Counted from the first letter of the stretch, positions 1 through 7,526 are shown. The stretch is 64,000 nucleotides of DNA from Pseudomonas sp. JAI120 (GCF_014207255.1 NZ_JACHCZ010000005.1:62001-126000), one strand, 5' to 3'. Program-made: numbers and translations. The notes: generated by a model not told the origin, from the letters alone.

Positions 1-27
1 AGTTCTACTCACTTGCGGAGCACCACC

Positions 28-297
28 ATGAAACTGCACACCTTAATGCTCGGCAGCGCCCTGGCGCTGGCAGCGGTGTCGGGCCTGGCCCAGGCTGATG
101 ATCAAACACAGGCGAACAAACCCGTGCCTTATCATTACGGCATGCCGATGAACATTGCCAAGGTCCTGGCCATGAACGAACCCCCAACCAACGACTGCAA
201 AGTCATCAAGGCGGATATCAAGTTCCTGGACAAGGCGGGCAAAGTGGAAGACGTGAGCTACCGGAAAATGTCCGAAGCCTGCGATTTCCAGAATTGA
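28..297 (+). CDS. DUF2790 family small secreted protein
   Basis: An 89-residue protein with a classical Sec signal peptide (MKLHTLMLGS then a hydrophobic stretch ending in an AQA cleavage site near residue 23), so it is expected in the periplasm. The mature part has the DUF2790 pattern: a YHYGMPMNI segment, then a Cys near the middle and a second Cys close to the C-terminus that could form a disulfide. The family is common and multicopy in Pseudomonas; its molecular function is not known. ATG at 28 is chosen over an in-frame TTG at 13 because GGAG sits 9 bases upstream and the signal peptide starts there. A hairpin terminator follows. Confidence 0.85.
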   Translation: MKLHTLMLGSALALAAVSGLAQADDQTQANKPVPYHYGMPMNIAKVLAMNEPPTNDCKVIKADIKFLDKAGKVEDVSYRKMSEACDFQN

Positions 298-318
298 TGG
301 GCAAACATACACAGCATT

Positions 319-340
319 GGGCCTGGCATTTACCAGGCCC
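319..340. terminator. Hairpin between two convergent genes
   Basis: Perfect inverted repeat GGGCCTGG / CCAGGCCC with a 6-base loop, located between the ends of the convergent DUF2790 and DUF1652 genes. There is no clear T-run on either side, so termination is inferred from position and stem strength. Confidence 0.5.
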
Positions 341-358
341 ACCGTTCATAACCAACGA

Positions 359-628
359 TCAGTAATAACCGCGCCCTCCAGCCCTTTGCTGGGCAGGTGC
401 ATGGCTGTGCTTGAGGTCTTCACGCAACCCGGTGATGAGGTTGCAAATAGCTCGACTGCTGTCGAGTTTGTCAGCATTTATACCTTTGACCTCCAAATCC
501 ACCCGGTCACGGTCGCGGTCGTCATAGACCTTGATCGTCAGCGAAGCATCTTCGGCTTTGGTGCATTCGCACCGTTTAGGCAGGAAACTTCCTTCAATAA
601 TGCTGCGAAGTTCTAATTCCGAAAGCAT
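359..628 (-). CDS. DUF1652 family protein
   Basis: An 89-residue cytosolic protein that begins MLSELELRSIIEGSFLPKRC, the usual start of DUF1652 proteins, a small pseudomonad family of unknown function. The N-terminal half carries the conserved Phe-Leu-Pro-x-Arg-Cys-Glu-Cys block; the C-terminus is Gly/Arg-rich. ATG at 628 is preferred over an upstream TTG at 634 because GGAGAGG lies 6 bases upstream of the ATG. No signal peptide or membrane segment. It is transcribed alone; the 233 bases to the next gene hold its promoter region, but I cannot pick a convincing promoter there. Confidence 0.8.
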   Translation of the reverse strand: MLSELELRSIIEGSFLPKRCECTKAEDASLTIKVYDDRDRDRVDLEVKGINADKLDSSRAICNLITGLREDLKHSHAPAQQRAGGRGYY

Positions 629-861
629 GGCCAACCTCTCCTTTTTTGAGACTTGCCAATCGATTGTTATAGGTCTGCAGGCGCATGCCTGCCACGTCTT
701 GCCAGCCCTGGAAGACGCTTACCCTTACCAGCCTACTCGGCAAATTCCGTTTTTGTTGTAACTTTTCCTCATAAGCAGTGTAGGAATTTACATAGCTTAG
801 GTTACCCCAGTTAAATCATCGTCGAACCGCTTCGATTAATCGTTTAACCCCACGCTTCGAA

Positions 862-1884
862 TTAAACCGCAGCTTGTGCCGCCACTCTTTCAGCAACATA
901 TCGCAAACTATCAAAGTTGATATTGGCGCCTGAATTAACTGCGACCAAGGTCTGCGCACTCACCCCACGATTGGCCACGTACTTGCGAACCCCCGCCACC
1001 GCCAACGCACCGGAAGGCTCGGTGATGGAACGTGTATCGTCGTAGATCAACTTCATCGCGCTGCACAGTTCGTCATTGCTGACGGTGATCACTTCGTCGA
1101 CCCAATCGCGGCAGATCTCAAAGCCATAGGCGCCGATTTGCGCGACCGCGGTGCCATCGGCGAACCCGTCGACACTTGGCAACACCACCCGCTCCCCGGC
1201 CTGCAGTGCGGCGAGCAGGCAACTGGAGCCTTCGGGCTCGACCCCGATGATGCGCACCTCGGGCCGCAGGTATTTGACGTAGGCGGCAATGCCGGCGATC
1301 AGGCCACCGCCGCCCACCGGCACGAAGATCGCGTCCAACGGGCCCTGTTGCTGGCGCAGGATTTCCATGGCCACCGTGCCTTGGCCAGCGATCACATCCG
1401 GGTCATCGAAAGGCGATACGAACGTGCACCCGGATGTCTCGGCCAACTGCAGCGCATGGGCCAGGGCAAACGGGAAGCTCTCGCCGTGCAGCACCGCTTC
1501 GGCGCCTCGGGAGCGCACGCCCAGCACCTTCAACTCGGGAGTGCGGCACGGCATGACGATCCGCGCCTGGATCCCCAACTCCTTCGCCGCCAGTGCCACG
1601 CCTTGCGCATGGTTACCCGCCGACGCCGTCACCACACCACGCGCCTTTTGCTCGGCGGTGAGCTGCACCAACTTGTTGTAGGCGCCGCGAATCTTGAAGG
1701 AAAAGGTCGGTTGCAGGTCTTCGCGCTTGAGCAGCACCTGGCTGCCCAGCAATGCCGACAACGCCGGCGCGGCTTGCAGGGGCGTACGCACCGCCAGGTC
1801 ATAAACCGGCGCGGCGAGGATCTTCTTCACATAGTGTTCAAGCAATGCCGTATCAGCGGTGTGGGGGACGGGGCACGTGCTCAT
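862..1884 (-). CDS. ilvA: Threonine ammonia-lyase, short form without ACT-like domain
   Basis: A PLP-dependent fold-type II enzyme that deaminates threonine (and usually serine) to 2-oxobutyrate, the first committed step toward isoleucine. Visible signatures are the PLP lysine in SFKIRGAYNK (Lys64), the TASAGNHAQGVA block around residue 87, and the phosphate-binding GGGGL loop at 191-195. At 340 residues it has only the catalytic domain and lacks the C-terminal regulatory domain of the 500-residue biosynthetic IlvA, so it may be insensitive to isoleucine. A biosynthetic role is nevertheless suggested by the isoleucine-coded leader and attenuator just upstream (1920-2030). A catabolic dehydratase is the alternative reading. 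Confidence 0.85.
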   Translation of the reverse strand: MSTCPVPHTADTALLEHYVKKILAAPVYDLAVRTPLQAAPALSALLGSQVLLKREDLQPTFSFKIRGAYNKLVQLTAEQKARGVVTASAGNHAQGVALAAKELGIQARIVMPCRTPELKVLGVRSRGAEAVLHGESFPFALAHALQLAETSGCTFVSPFDDPDVIAGQGTVAMEILRQQQGPLDAIFVPVGGGGLIAGIAAYVKYLRPEVRIIGVEPEGSSCLLAALQAGERVVLPSVDGFADGTAVAQIGAYGFEICRDWVDEVITVSNDELCSAMKLIYDDTRSITEPSGALAVAGVRKYVANRGVSAQTLVAVNSGANINFDSLRYVAERVAAQAAV

Positions 1885-1919
1885 GGGTGTCTCCTGGTTT
1901 TTAAGGGCCTTGGAGACGG

Positions 1920-1990
1920 AAAAACAAAACCCGCCTCTAAGGCGGGTTTGGGTGCAGCCGTGTGCTATCCCGCCAGATGAGGAATGGCGG
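1920..1990 (-). promoter_or_regulatory. Predicted ribosome-mediated transcription attenuator of ilvA
   Basis: Four mutually exclusive RNA segments can be read on the minus strand. Segment 1 is CCGCCA (1985-1990), inside the Ile codons of a leader ORF. Segment 2 is TGGCGGGA (1968-1975), at the leader stop codon. Segment 3 is AAACCCGCC (1941-1949). Segment 4 is GGCGGGTTTTGTTTTT (1920-1935). Pairing 3:4 is an intrinsic terminator with a U-rich tail, 2:3 is the antiterminator (GGCGGG with CCCGCC), and 1:2 is the pause hairpin. A ribosome stalled on Ile codons would mask segment 1 and allow read-through into ilvA. The structures are seen; the regulation is inferred. Confidence 0.75.
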
Positions 1991-2030
1991 TAATAATGCT
2001 TGGCTGGCTGCGGAAGGTTTGAAATGTCAT
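1965..2030 (-). CDS. Putative ilvA leader peptide
   Basis: A 21-codon reading frame that starts with ATG at 2030 and stops with TAG at 1965. It contains three isoleucine codons (12, 13 and 16) in the sequence SIITAI, then HLAG and the stop. The stop codon sits directly after attenuator segment 2, and the Ile codons overlap segment 1, the geometry needed for classical attenuation. The ribosome-binding site is weak, so translation is the least certain part. Too short for standard gene callers. Confidence 0.65.
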   Translation of the reverse strand: MTFQTFRSQPSIITAIPHLAG

Positions 2031-2103
2031 GTCACGAAACTAACCGGCGTTGAGCAGGCAAGTCAATGGCCATGCGCCATTTAGCCTCGGGGGGTTTACG
2101 ATC

Positions 2104-2133
2104 GATATACGAAACATATACGCTTTGTATATC
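2104..2133. promoter_or_regulatory. Operator-like inverted repeat upstream of the ParD-like gene
   Basis: GATATAC (2104-2110) and GTATATC (2127-2133) are exact inverted copies, and a third ATATAC lies between them, giving three evenly spaced ATATAC/GTATAT blocks about 20-50 bases before the ParD-like start codon. Ribbon-helix-helix antitoxins usually bind such palindromes in their own promoter, so autoregulation is a reasonable inference. It also overlaps a plausible AT-rich -10 region. Confidence 0.5.
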
Positions 2134-2153
2134 CATCCTTCACAGAGAACACC

Positions 2154-2354
2154 ATGGGCATCGTCAAGATCAGCGACCAACTGCACGAACAACTCCGTCT
2201 GGCCAGCGCGGCCATGGACCGTTCCATCAACGCCCAGGCCGAGTTCTGGATCAAGGTCGGCCTGCTCGCCGAACTGAACCCCAGCCTGCCCTACCACGAG
2301 CTGATCAACAAACTGTTGCTGGACAAGCCCGACCTGATCCGGGGGCGCAGCTGA
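2154..2354 (+). CDS. ParD-like (ribbon-helix-helix) antitoxin-family protein
   Basis: A 66-residue protein resembling the ParD-like antitoxin family (PF11903 type). The N-terminal strand and helices (MGIVKISDQLHEQLRLAS, then MDRSINAQAEFWIKVG) fit a ribbon-helix-helix DNA-binding fold, followed by a helical tail. It overlaps the next gene by one base (TGATG), so the two are translationally coupled. No ParE-type toxin is encoded here: the partner position is taken by methionine aminopeptidase. The protein therefore probably acts as a transcriptional autoregulator of the pair rather than as an antitoxin, though neither role is proven. ATG at 2154 is preceded by CAGAGAA. Confidence 0.7.
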   Translation: MGIVKISDQLHEQLRLASAAMDRSINAQAEFWIKVGLLAELNPSLPYHELINKLLLDKPDLIRGRS

Positions 2355-3115
2355 TGATCAAGACCGCCGCCCAACTGACTGTGATGCGCGAATCCGGGCG
2401 CCTGCTGGCCCAAGTGTTCGACATGCTCGACGGATTTGTCGCCGCCGGCCGTTCCACCCTGGAGCTGGACAGCGCCGTCGAAGCCTTCATCCGTAACGAG
2501 CTCAAAGCCCGCCCCGCCAGCCTCGGGCAGTACGACTACCCGTTCTCCATCAACACCTCGATCAACGAGGTGGTGTGCCATGGCATGCCCAGCGCGAAGG
2601 AGATCCTCAAGGACGGCGACATCATCAACATCGACATCACCCTGGAAAAAGGCGGCTTTATCGCCGACTCCAGCAAGATGTACATGATCGGCACCGTCGC
2701 CCCCAAGGCACGCCGCCTGGTGGAGAAGACCTTTGAGGCGATGTGGGCCGGGATCCGCCAGGTCAAGCCCGGCGCACGCCTGGGTGACATTGGCCATGCG
2801 ATCCAGAGCCATGCACAGGCCAATGGCTACAGCGTGGTGCGCGAATACTGCGGCCATGGCATCGGCAAACAGATGCATGAAGAGCCGCAAATCCTCCACT
2901 TCGGCCGGCCCGGTACCGGGCTGGAACTGCGCGAAGGCATGGTGTTTACCATCGAACCGATGCTTAACCAAGGCAGTTCGAAGGTGCGCAGCCTGAAAGA
3001 TGGCTGGACGGTGGTGACCAAGGACAACAGCCTGTCGGCGCAGTGGGAACATACCGTGGCGGTGACGGCGGATGGCTTTGAAGTGCTGACCCTGCAAACA
3101 CAGCCAGGCGAATAA
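2354..3115 (+). CDS. map: Type I methionine aminopeptidase
   Basis: A cytosolic dinuclear-metal peptidase that removes the initiator methionine from new proteins. All five metal ligands are visible: Asp94 (NIDITL), Asp105 (IADSSKM), His168 (CGHGIG), Glu201 (FTIEPML) and Glu232 (QWEHTVAV); at 253 residues it has normal family length. The start is the ATG that overlaps the stop of the ParD-like gene; the same frame remains open upstream to 2066 without a better start. Pseudomonads usually carry another map next to rpsB, so this is probably a second, accessory copy under different control; that paralogue is outside the window. Confidence 0.92.
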   Translation: MIKTAAQLTVMRESGRLLAQVFDMLDGFVAAGRSTLELDSAVEAFIRNELKARPASLGQYDYPFSINTSINEVVCHGMPSAKEILKDGDIINIDITLEKGGFIADSSKMYMIGTVAPKARRLVEKTFEAMWAGIRQVKPGARLGDIGHAIQSHAQANGYSVVREYCGHGIGKQMHEEPQILHFGRPGTGLELREGMVFTIEPMLNQGSSKVRSLKDGWTVVTKDNSLSAQWEHTVAVTADGFEVLTLQTQPGE

Positions 3116-3118
3116 CCT

Positions 3119-3166
3119 GTGGCGAGCGGGCTTGTCCCGCGTTGGGCTGCGCAGCAGCCCCAAACC
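3119..3166. repeat. REP-type palindromic element
   Basis: GTGGCGAGCGGGCTTGTCCC, followed by a second short stem GGGCTGCGCAGCAGCCC, is the typical REP sequence of the P. fluorescens group. It lies between the ends of the convergent map and CorA genes, where it may also serve as a terminator. Confidence 0.75.
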
Positions 3167-3199
3167 AGGCGCAGAGGCGTGCCTGATGCATTGCCACCT

Positions 3200-4132
3200 T
3201 TACATCGTCGCGCCCGCCATCCGCTTGAGCACTAGCACCATCAAGCCTGCCCCCAACCCCATCGCAGCCAGAAACAACGGGTACGACACCCACCACGGCG
3301 TACCCGCCGTCATCATGCTGAACTCCGACATACCGCCAATGCTGGCGATCAGGTTGAGCGGCAGGAACACCACGTTGATCAGCGTGAGCTTGCGCAACAG
3401 GTTGTTCATGCTGTTGTTCATCAGGTTGCCGCGCGCATCGATCAGCCCGGAAAACACGTTGGAATAGATCTCCGCCTGTTTGTAGCACTGATGGTTCTCG
3501 ATGATCAGGTCGTCGATCAGGCCGAGGATCTCGGCACTGAAGTGCTCCTTTTCCCCATGGTTGCGCAGCCGCGACAGCACGGCGCCGTTGCTGTGCAGCG
3601 CGTTGATGTAATAGATCAGGCTTTCGCTGAGGCTGAACATCTGCATCAGGTGATGGTTGCTCATGGACGCGTTGAACTGCTGCTGCAACTCCCGTGCAAC
3701 CAGCTTGATCACCTTGAGGTGGCCCAGGTAGTGGTGGATGTTGTTGAGCAGCAGGTCGAGCAATACGTCCAGCGGCGTGTGCAACGGCCGGCGCTGGCCC
3801 AGGCCACTCAGTGGGGTTTCATCGGTGGCGATCACCAGCAGGCGGCCGGGTGAAAACAGCAGGCCGCACGACGCCACTTCGAACACCAGGTTGCCGCCAC
3901 CGGAATAGTTCTCCGGGCGCTTCCAGATCAGGAACAGGTTGTCGGGATGAAATTCGATGCGTGAGACTTCGTCCGGGTCGAGCGCCGACGCCAACGCGTG
4001 CTCGTCGAGCTTGTGGTGATCGCGCAGCCATTCGCGCTCGGCCAGGTCGGGGTTGTTGAACAACAGGATCGGGGCCGCATCGTTATCCCCGCTGCGCAGC
4101 TTTCCATCGGTCAGTTCAAAGCGCTGAATCAT
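3200..4132 (-). CDS. CorA-family divalent cation transporter with GMS instead of GMN
   Basis: A 310-residue inner-membrane channel of the CorA/ZntB family: an N-terminal cytosolic alpha/beta domain, a long helical stalk (about residues 130-240, ending in LIDDLIIENHQCYKQAEIYS), and two C-terminal transmembrane helices (about 248-270 and 280-302). The pore-loop signature, GMN in canonical CorA, reads GGMSEF with Met268-Ser269, so ion selectivity may differ from Mg2+. It is 6 bases downstream of the ATP-grasp gene on the same strand and is likely co-transcribed with it. ATG at 4132 is used. Confidence 0.82.
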   Translation of the reverse strand: MIQRFELTDGKLRSGDNDAAPILLFNNPDLAEREWLRDHHKLDEHALASALDPDEVSRIEFHPDNLFLIWKRPENYSGGGNLVFEVASCGLLFSPGRLLVIATDETPLSGLGQRRPLHTPLDVLLDLLLNNIHHYLGHLKVIKLVARELQQQFNASMSNHHLMQMFSLSESLIYYINALHSNGAVLSRLRNHGEKEHFSAEILGLIDDLIIENHQCYKQAEIYSNVFSGLIDARGNLMNNSMNNLLRKLTLINVVFLPLNLIASIGGMSEFSMMTAGTPWWVSYPLFLAAMGLGAGLMVLVLKRMAGATM

Positions 4133-4138
4133 CGCGCG

Positions 4139-5725
4139 TCACCAGACCTGGCCCTGGCGTTTCAACTCCAGGCGCCGCACGAACTCTTCCAGCACCAGGC
4201 TGTACAGGTCGTCCTGCAAGTAGGCATCTTCGATGCCGGCATCGAGGTTGGGGTTGTCGTTGACCTCGATCACTACCACCTTGTCGCCGGACTGCTTGAG
4301 GTCCACACCGTACAGGCCGTCGCCGATCAGGTTGGCGGTTTTCACCGCCAGTTCCACCACCGCCTTGGGCGCTTCATGGACGGCCAGGGTGCGGCATTCG
4401 CCGTTGATGGCCTGGCCGATGGCCTTGTGGTTATAGATCTGCCAGTGGCCCTTGGACATGAAGTACTGGCAAGCGAAGATCGGTTTGCGGTTGAGTACGC
4501 CGATGCGCCAGTCGTACTCGGTGTAGAAGAATTCCTGGGCCAGCAGCAGCACCGAATGCTCGAACAACTCGGCGGTGGCCTTGAGCAAGGCTTCCTGGCT
4601 TTCGACCTTGATCACGCCACGGGAGAAACACCCGTCGGGAATCTTCAACACCAGCGGAAACCCGAGGCGCTCGCCGACCCGTTCGAAATCTTCCGGTCGC
4701 TCCTTGTAGAGAATCTCGGTGGCGGGCATGCCCAGGTGATGGCTGTTGAGCAGGTCGGTGAGGTAAACCTTGTTGGTGCAGCGCAGGATCGAGGCAGGGT
4801 CGTCCATCACCACCAGGCCTTCGCTTTCGGCTTTTTTCGCGAAGCGGTAAGTATGGTTGTCGACGCTGGTGGTCTCGCGGATCAGCAAGGCGTCGTATTC
4901 GGCCAAGCGCGCGTAGTCCTTGCGCTCGATCAGCTCCACATCAATGCCCAGGCCCTTGCCCACGCGGATGAAGTTCTCCAAGGCACGGGCGTTGGACGGT
5001 GGCAGTTGCTCCTGTGGATCGTGCAGGATCGCCAGGTCATAACGGGCCAGGCGACGTGAACGGGGTTGGCGCCAGATCTTGCGGCTGAAGTTATCGAGGG
5101 CATGGGCGAATTGATCTTCCTGGTCGTCGCGCAACTTGTGCAGTACGCCGGACTTCACCCCTTCGATATGCCAACCGTTGTTCTTTCTGAATTCAACTAA
5201 GAGAATCGGACTTGGAAATGTTTCAAACAACTGACGGGCCAATTCCTGCAACGGTTCTATATTGGTCCTGCCGAAGTAGAGAGTCAGGGTAAACCCTTCG
5301 GTATTACTGTAGAGGTGATGACTCAAGGCTTTATCAAGGGTTTTATCCAAGTCATCCAGCGCCAGGCCGTACAGCGACTTCTTAGTCAGTTCGCTGATGG
5401 TGCGCACCGAGGGAATCACCTTGTGTCCGCGCGCTTCGGCCAGCAACGAGCAGTAGTAGCCGTGCCCCAGGTACTTGTAGCTGCGGCACAGATTAATCAC
5501 CTGCACACGCTTGCCTGTGTCGTTCTGCCAGGTTTGCTCCAGGTATTCCTGGGCGGTGACGATGTCTTCGCTGGGAAAGTAGGAGGCCCAATCCTCCTTG
5601 CGCTCAACAATGATCAGCACTTGACTGTTACTTCGAGGCGGCGCAGAAAAAAAGCCCTTCGATGTTATTGTCGCCGAGACGATTTGCTCGGATACTTCAC
5701 GCCAATGACCTTGTACCGCCGACAT
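4139..5725 (-). CDS. RLAN/RimK-like ATP-grasp ligase
   Basis: A 528-residue two-part protein. The first 200 or so residues match the RimK-like ATP-grasp N-terminal (RLAN) domain. Residues about 280-520 form an ATP-grasp domain with recognisable elements: LVLKIPDGCFSRGVIKV (glycine-rich nucleotide loop), LLAQEFFYTEYDWRIGVL, and the metal-binding end VVVIEVNDNPNLDAGIED. Such enzymes form amide bonds between a carboxylate and an amine with ATP, as RimK adds glutamates to S6. Comparative work on amidoligases links RLAN-type genes to GNAT acetyltransferases and C39-like peptidases. Here a GNAT gene is divergent and a CorA gene follows; the substrate is unknown. Confidence 0.8.
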   Translation of the reverse strand: MSAVQGHWREVSEQIVSATITSKGFFSAPPRSNSQVLIIVERKEDWASYFPSEDIVTAQEYLEQTWQNDTGKRVQVINLCRSYKYLGHGYYCSLLAEARGHKVIPSVRTISELTKKSLYGLALDDLDKTLDKALSHHLYSNTEGFTLTLYFGRTNIEPLQELARQLFETFPSPILLVEFRKNNGWHIEGVKSGVLHKLRDDQEDQFAHALDNFSRKIWRQPRSRRLARYDLAILHDPQEQLPPSNARALENFIRVGKGLGIDVELIERKDYARLAEYDALLIRETTSVDNHTYRFAKKAESEGLVVMDDPASILRCTNKVYLTDLLNSHHLGMPATEILYKERPEDFERVGERLGFPLVLKIPDGCFSRGVIKVESQEALLKATAELFEHSVLLLAQEFFYTEYDWRIGVLNRKPIFACQYFMSKGHWQIYNHKAIGQAINGECRTLAVHEAPKAVVELAVKTANLIGDGLYGVDLKQSGDKVVVIEVNDNPNLDAGIEDAYLQDDLYSLVLEEFVRRLELKRQGQVW

Positions 5726-5819
5726 AATATTTGATCCGCTTTAGAGAACTCGACCTTTTCTATTAAGCACGATCTCTTAGGGAAGTCCCGTTTCGTTACG
5801 CAACTTTTACGGCGGTTAT

Positions 5820-6281
5820 ATGGCTCTTTTCTCTCGCGTTGCATTACCCAACGATGTACCGGCATTAGTCGCATTGGAGCACCAGTGTTTCACCACCGAC
5901 CGGCTTTCATCGCGCAGTTTTCACTGGATGATCAGCCGCGCCCATGGCCAGTTGCTGGTGGCAGAACAGGACGGGCAGTTGCTCGGTTATGCGCTGGTGC
6001 TGTTTCGTCGTCGCAGCGCGTTCGCGCGCCTGTATTCCATCGCCATTGCCGAGCACGCGCGTGGCCTCGGGCTGGGCAAGCAGTTGCTCAGCCATGTCGA
6101 GGCCTGCGGGGTGACGCACGGGTGCGCGCACCTGCGCCTGGAGGTGCGCACCGACAACCCCGGCGCCTTGGCGCTGTATGAACGCAACGGCTACCGGCGC
6201 TTCGCCCAGGTCAACGACTACTACGCAGACCACACCCCTGCCCTGCGCCTGGAAAAAACCTTGGTCAGGCCACCTGCCTGA
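5820..6281 (+). CDS. GNAT family N-acetyltransferase
   Basis: A 153-residue acetyl-CoA-dependent acetyltransferase. The acetyl-CoA loop ARGLGLGKQLL (Q/RxxGxG/A pattern, about residues 81-91) and the C-terminal NPGALALYERNGYRRFA block are clear. It is divergent from the RLAN/ATP-grasp gene across 94 bases; homologous clusters often carry a GNAT, sometimes fused to a C39 peptidase domain that is absent here. A joint role in making or capping an amide-linked product is an inference. Its end overlaps the end of sfnG by 17 bases. The substrate cannot be told from sequence. Confidence 0.8.
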   Translation: MALFSRVALPNDVPALVALEHQCFTTDRLSSRSFHWMISRAHGQLLVAEQDGQLLGYALVLFRRRSAFARLYSIAIAEHARGLGLGKQLLSHVEACGVTHGCAHLRLEVRTDNPGALALYERNGYRRFAQVNDYYADHTPALRLEKTLVRPPA

Positions 6282-7350
6282 TCCCGGCCTTGGCTTCCAG
6301 CTCGCGCACCAGCGGCAACACGCGCTTGCCGAAGTACTCCACTTCTTCCTGGAAGTGCAGGAAGCCTGCCAGTACCAGGTCCACCCCCACCGCCTTGAGT
6401 ACGACGATGCGCTCGGCAATTTGCTGCGGGGTGCCGATCAGGTTGGTCTTGAAGCCATCGTTGTACTGCACCAGGTCTTCAAAGCTGGACTTGGCCCAGT
6501 TGCCCTCGCCTTCGGGGGACGCCTTGCCTGCCTGCTTGGCCGCGTCGCCAAAGGCATTCACGGCTTCCGGGTCGGCCTTGTCGATGATCTCTGCGAGTAC
6601 GGCGCGGGCTTCTTCCTCGGTGTCGCGGGCGATGATGAATGCATTCACGCCGACTTTGACCGCATGGTTGTTGGCGGCAGCCTTGGTGCGAATGTCATCG
6701 ACCTGGGCCTTGATGCCTTCCGCGGTGTTGCCGTTGGTGAAATACCAGTCCGACACGCGCGCCGCCATGTCCCGCGCGGCCCGTGAACTGCCGCCCTGGA
6801 ACACTTCCGGCTGGCCCAGCGGCTTGGGTTTGAGGGTGTAGTTGTTGAAACGGTAGAAGTCACCCTTGAAGGTAAAGTCGTCCTGGGTCCAGATGCCTTT
6901 GAGGGCGCGGATGAATTCCTCGGAACGGCGATAGCGCTCGTCGTGCTCCAGCCAGTGTTCACCGATGGCCTGGAACTCACCCTTGAACCAGCCACTGACG
7001 ATATTCACCGCAATGCGGCCGTTGGTGAGCTGGTCGATGGTCGCCAGTTGCTTGGCCGCCAACGCCGGTTGCCACGGGCCGGGCAGGATCGCCGCGATGA
7101 CTTTGAGCTTGGTGGTCGCGGCCAGCAACGCATGGCTGAATGCCACGGATTCATGCTGGTTCTCGGCGCCATAGCCGGCGGTGAAGCGGATCTGGGTCAG
7201 GCCATACTCGAAGCCGGCTTCTTCGGCCAATTGCGCCAGTTTGCGGTTGTAGTCGATGCCCCAGTGGGTGCGTTGTTCGATCTTGCTGACCACCAGCCCA
7301 CCGCTGACGTTGGGCACCCAATAGGCAAATTTCACGGCTTGCTGACTCAT
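6265..7350 (-). CDS. sfnG: FMNH2-dependent dimethyl sulfone monooxygenase
   Basis: A 361-residue luciferase-like flavin monooxygenase, very close in pattern to SfnG, which cleaves dimethyl sulfone to methanesulfinate with reduced FMN so the sulfur can be assimilated. Family features include the N-terminal FAYWVPNVSGGLV, the IAVNIVSGWFKGEF and HDERYRRSEEF blocks, and the EVFQGGSSRAARDMAA phosphate-binding segment. ATG at 7350 is chosen because the protein family starts there (MSQQAVKFAYW). A -24/-12 promoter lies 40-55 bases upstream (7390-7405), in agreement with the known sigma54/SfnR control of sulfone genes. It is divergent from the SfnB-type gene. Confidence 0.9.
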   Translation of the reverse strand: MSQQAVKFAYWVPNVSGGLVVSKIEQRTHWGIDYNRKLAQLAEEAGFEYGLTQIRFTAGYGAENQHESVAFSHALLAATTKLKVIAAILPGPWQPALAAKQLATIDQLTNGRIAVNIVSGWFKGEFQAIGEHWLEHDERYRRSEEFIRALKGIWTQDDFTFKGDFYRFNNYTLKPKPLGQPEVFQGGSSRAARDMAARVSDWYFTNGNTAEGIKAQVDDIRTKAAANNHAVKVGVNAFIIARDTEEEARAVLAEIIDKADPEAVNAFGDAAKQAGKASPEGEGNWAKSSFEDLVQYNDGFKTNLIGTPQQIAERIVVLKAVGVDLVLAGFLHFQEEVEYFGKRVLPLVRELEAKAGIRQVA

Positions 7351-7389
7351 CGAACGGTACCTCGCACAAAGGAATGTACTGAGGGGTTG

Positions 7390-7405
7390 AGCAGCAAGCG
7401 TGCCA
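7390..7405 (-). promoter_or_regulatory. Predicted sigma54 promoter of sfnG
   Basis: On the minus strand the sequence reads TGGCACGCTTGCTGCT: a perfect -24 block TGGCACG and a -12 block CTGCT, with exactly 10 bases between the GG and GC dinucleotides. Transcription would start near 7378, just before the sfnG start codon. Confidence 0.7.
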
Positions 7406-7500
7406 GGCGCGGGCAAACGCCCGCGCCACAAGGGTTGCGACGCGAATTCGGGCCTGGGAGGCTTGGAATGCCAATGTCAGGGATTGCAACGGTTTGTCGG

Positions 7501-7526
7501 TTTGCTGTTGCTGGAGCAACAGCAAA
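7501..7526. promoter_or_regulatory. Perfect palindrome, candidate enhancer site between sfnG and sfnB
   Basis: A 12-base arm TTTGCTGTTGCT and its exact complement, separated by GG. It lies about 40-65 bases upstream of the sfnB -24 element and about 100 bases from the sfnG one, a suitable distance for an upstream activating site of a sigma54 activator such as SfnR. No such activator gene is in this window; the assignment to SfnR is inferred. Confidence 0.55.

Noticed and set aside
2066..2353. N-terminal extension of map in its own frame
   Set aside because: The added residues do not resemble the family and overlap the better-supported ParD-like gene in another frame; ATG 2354 is coupled to that gene's stop.
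2154..3115. Toxin-antitoxin locus in the strict sense
   Set aside because: The ParD-like protein has no toxin gene next to it; map is a housekeeping enzyme with complete metal ligands.
3998..5059. A 353-residue plus-strand frame opposite the ATP-grasp gene
   Set aside because: Shadow of the real gene; lacks domain signatures and has unnatural His/Gln/Val-rich composition.
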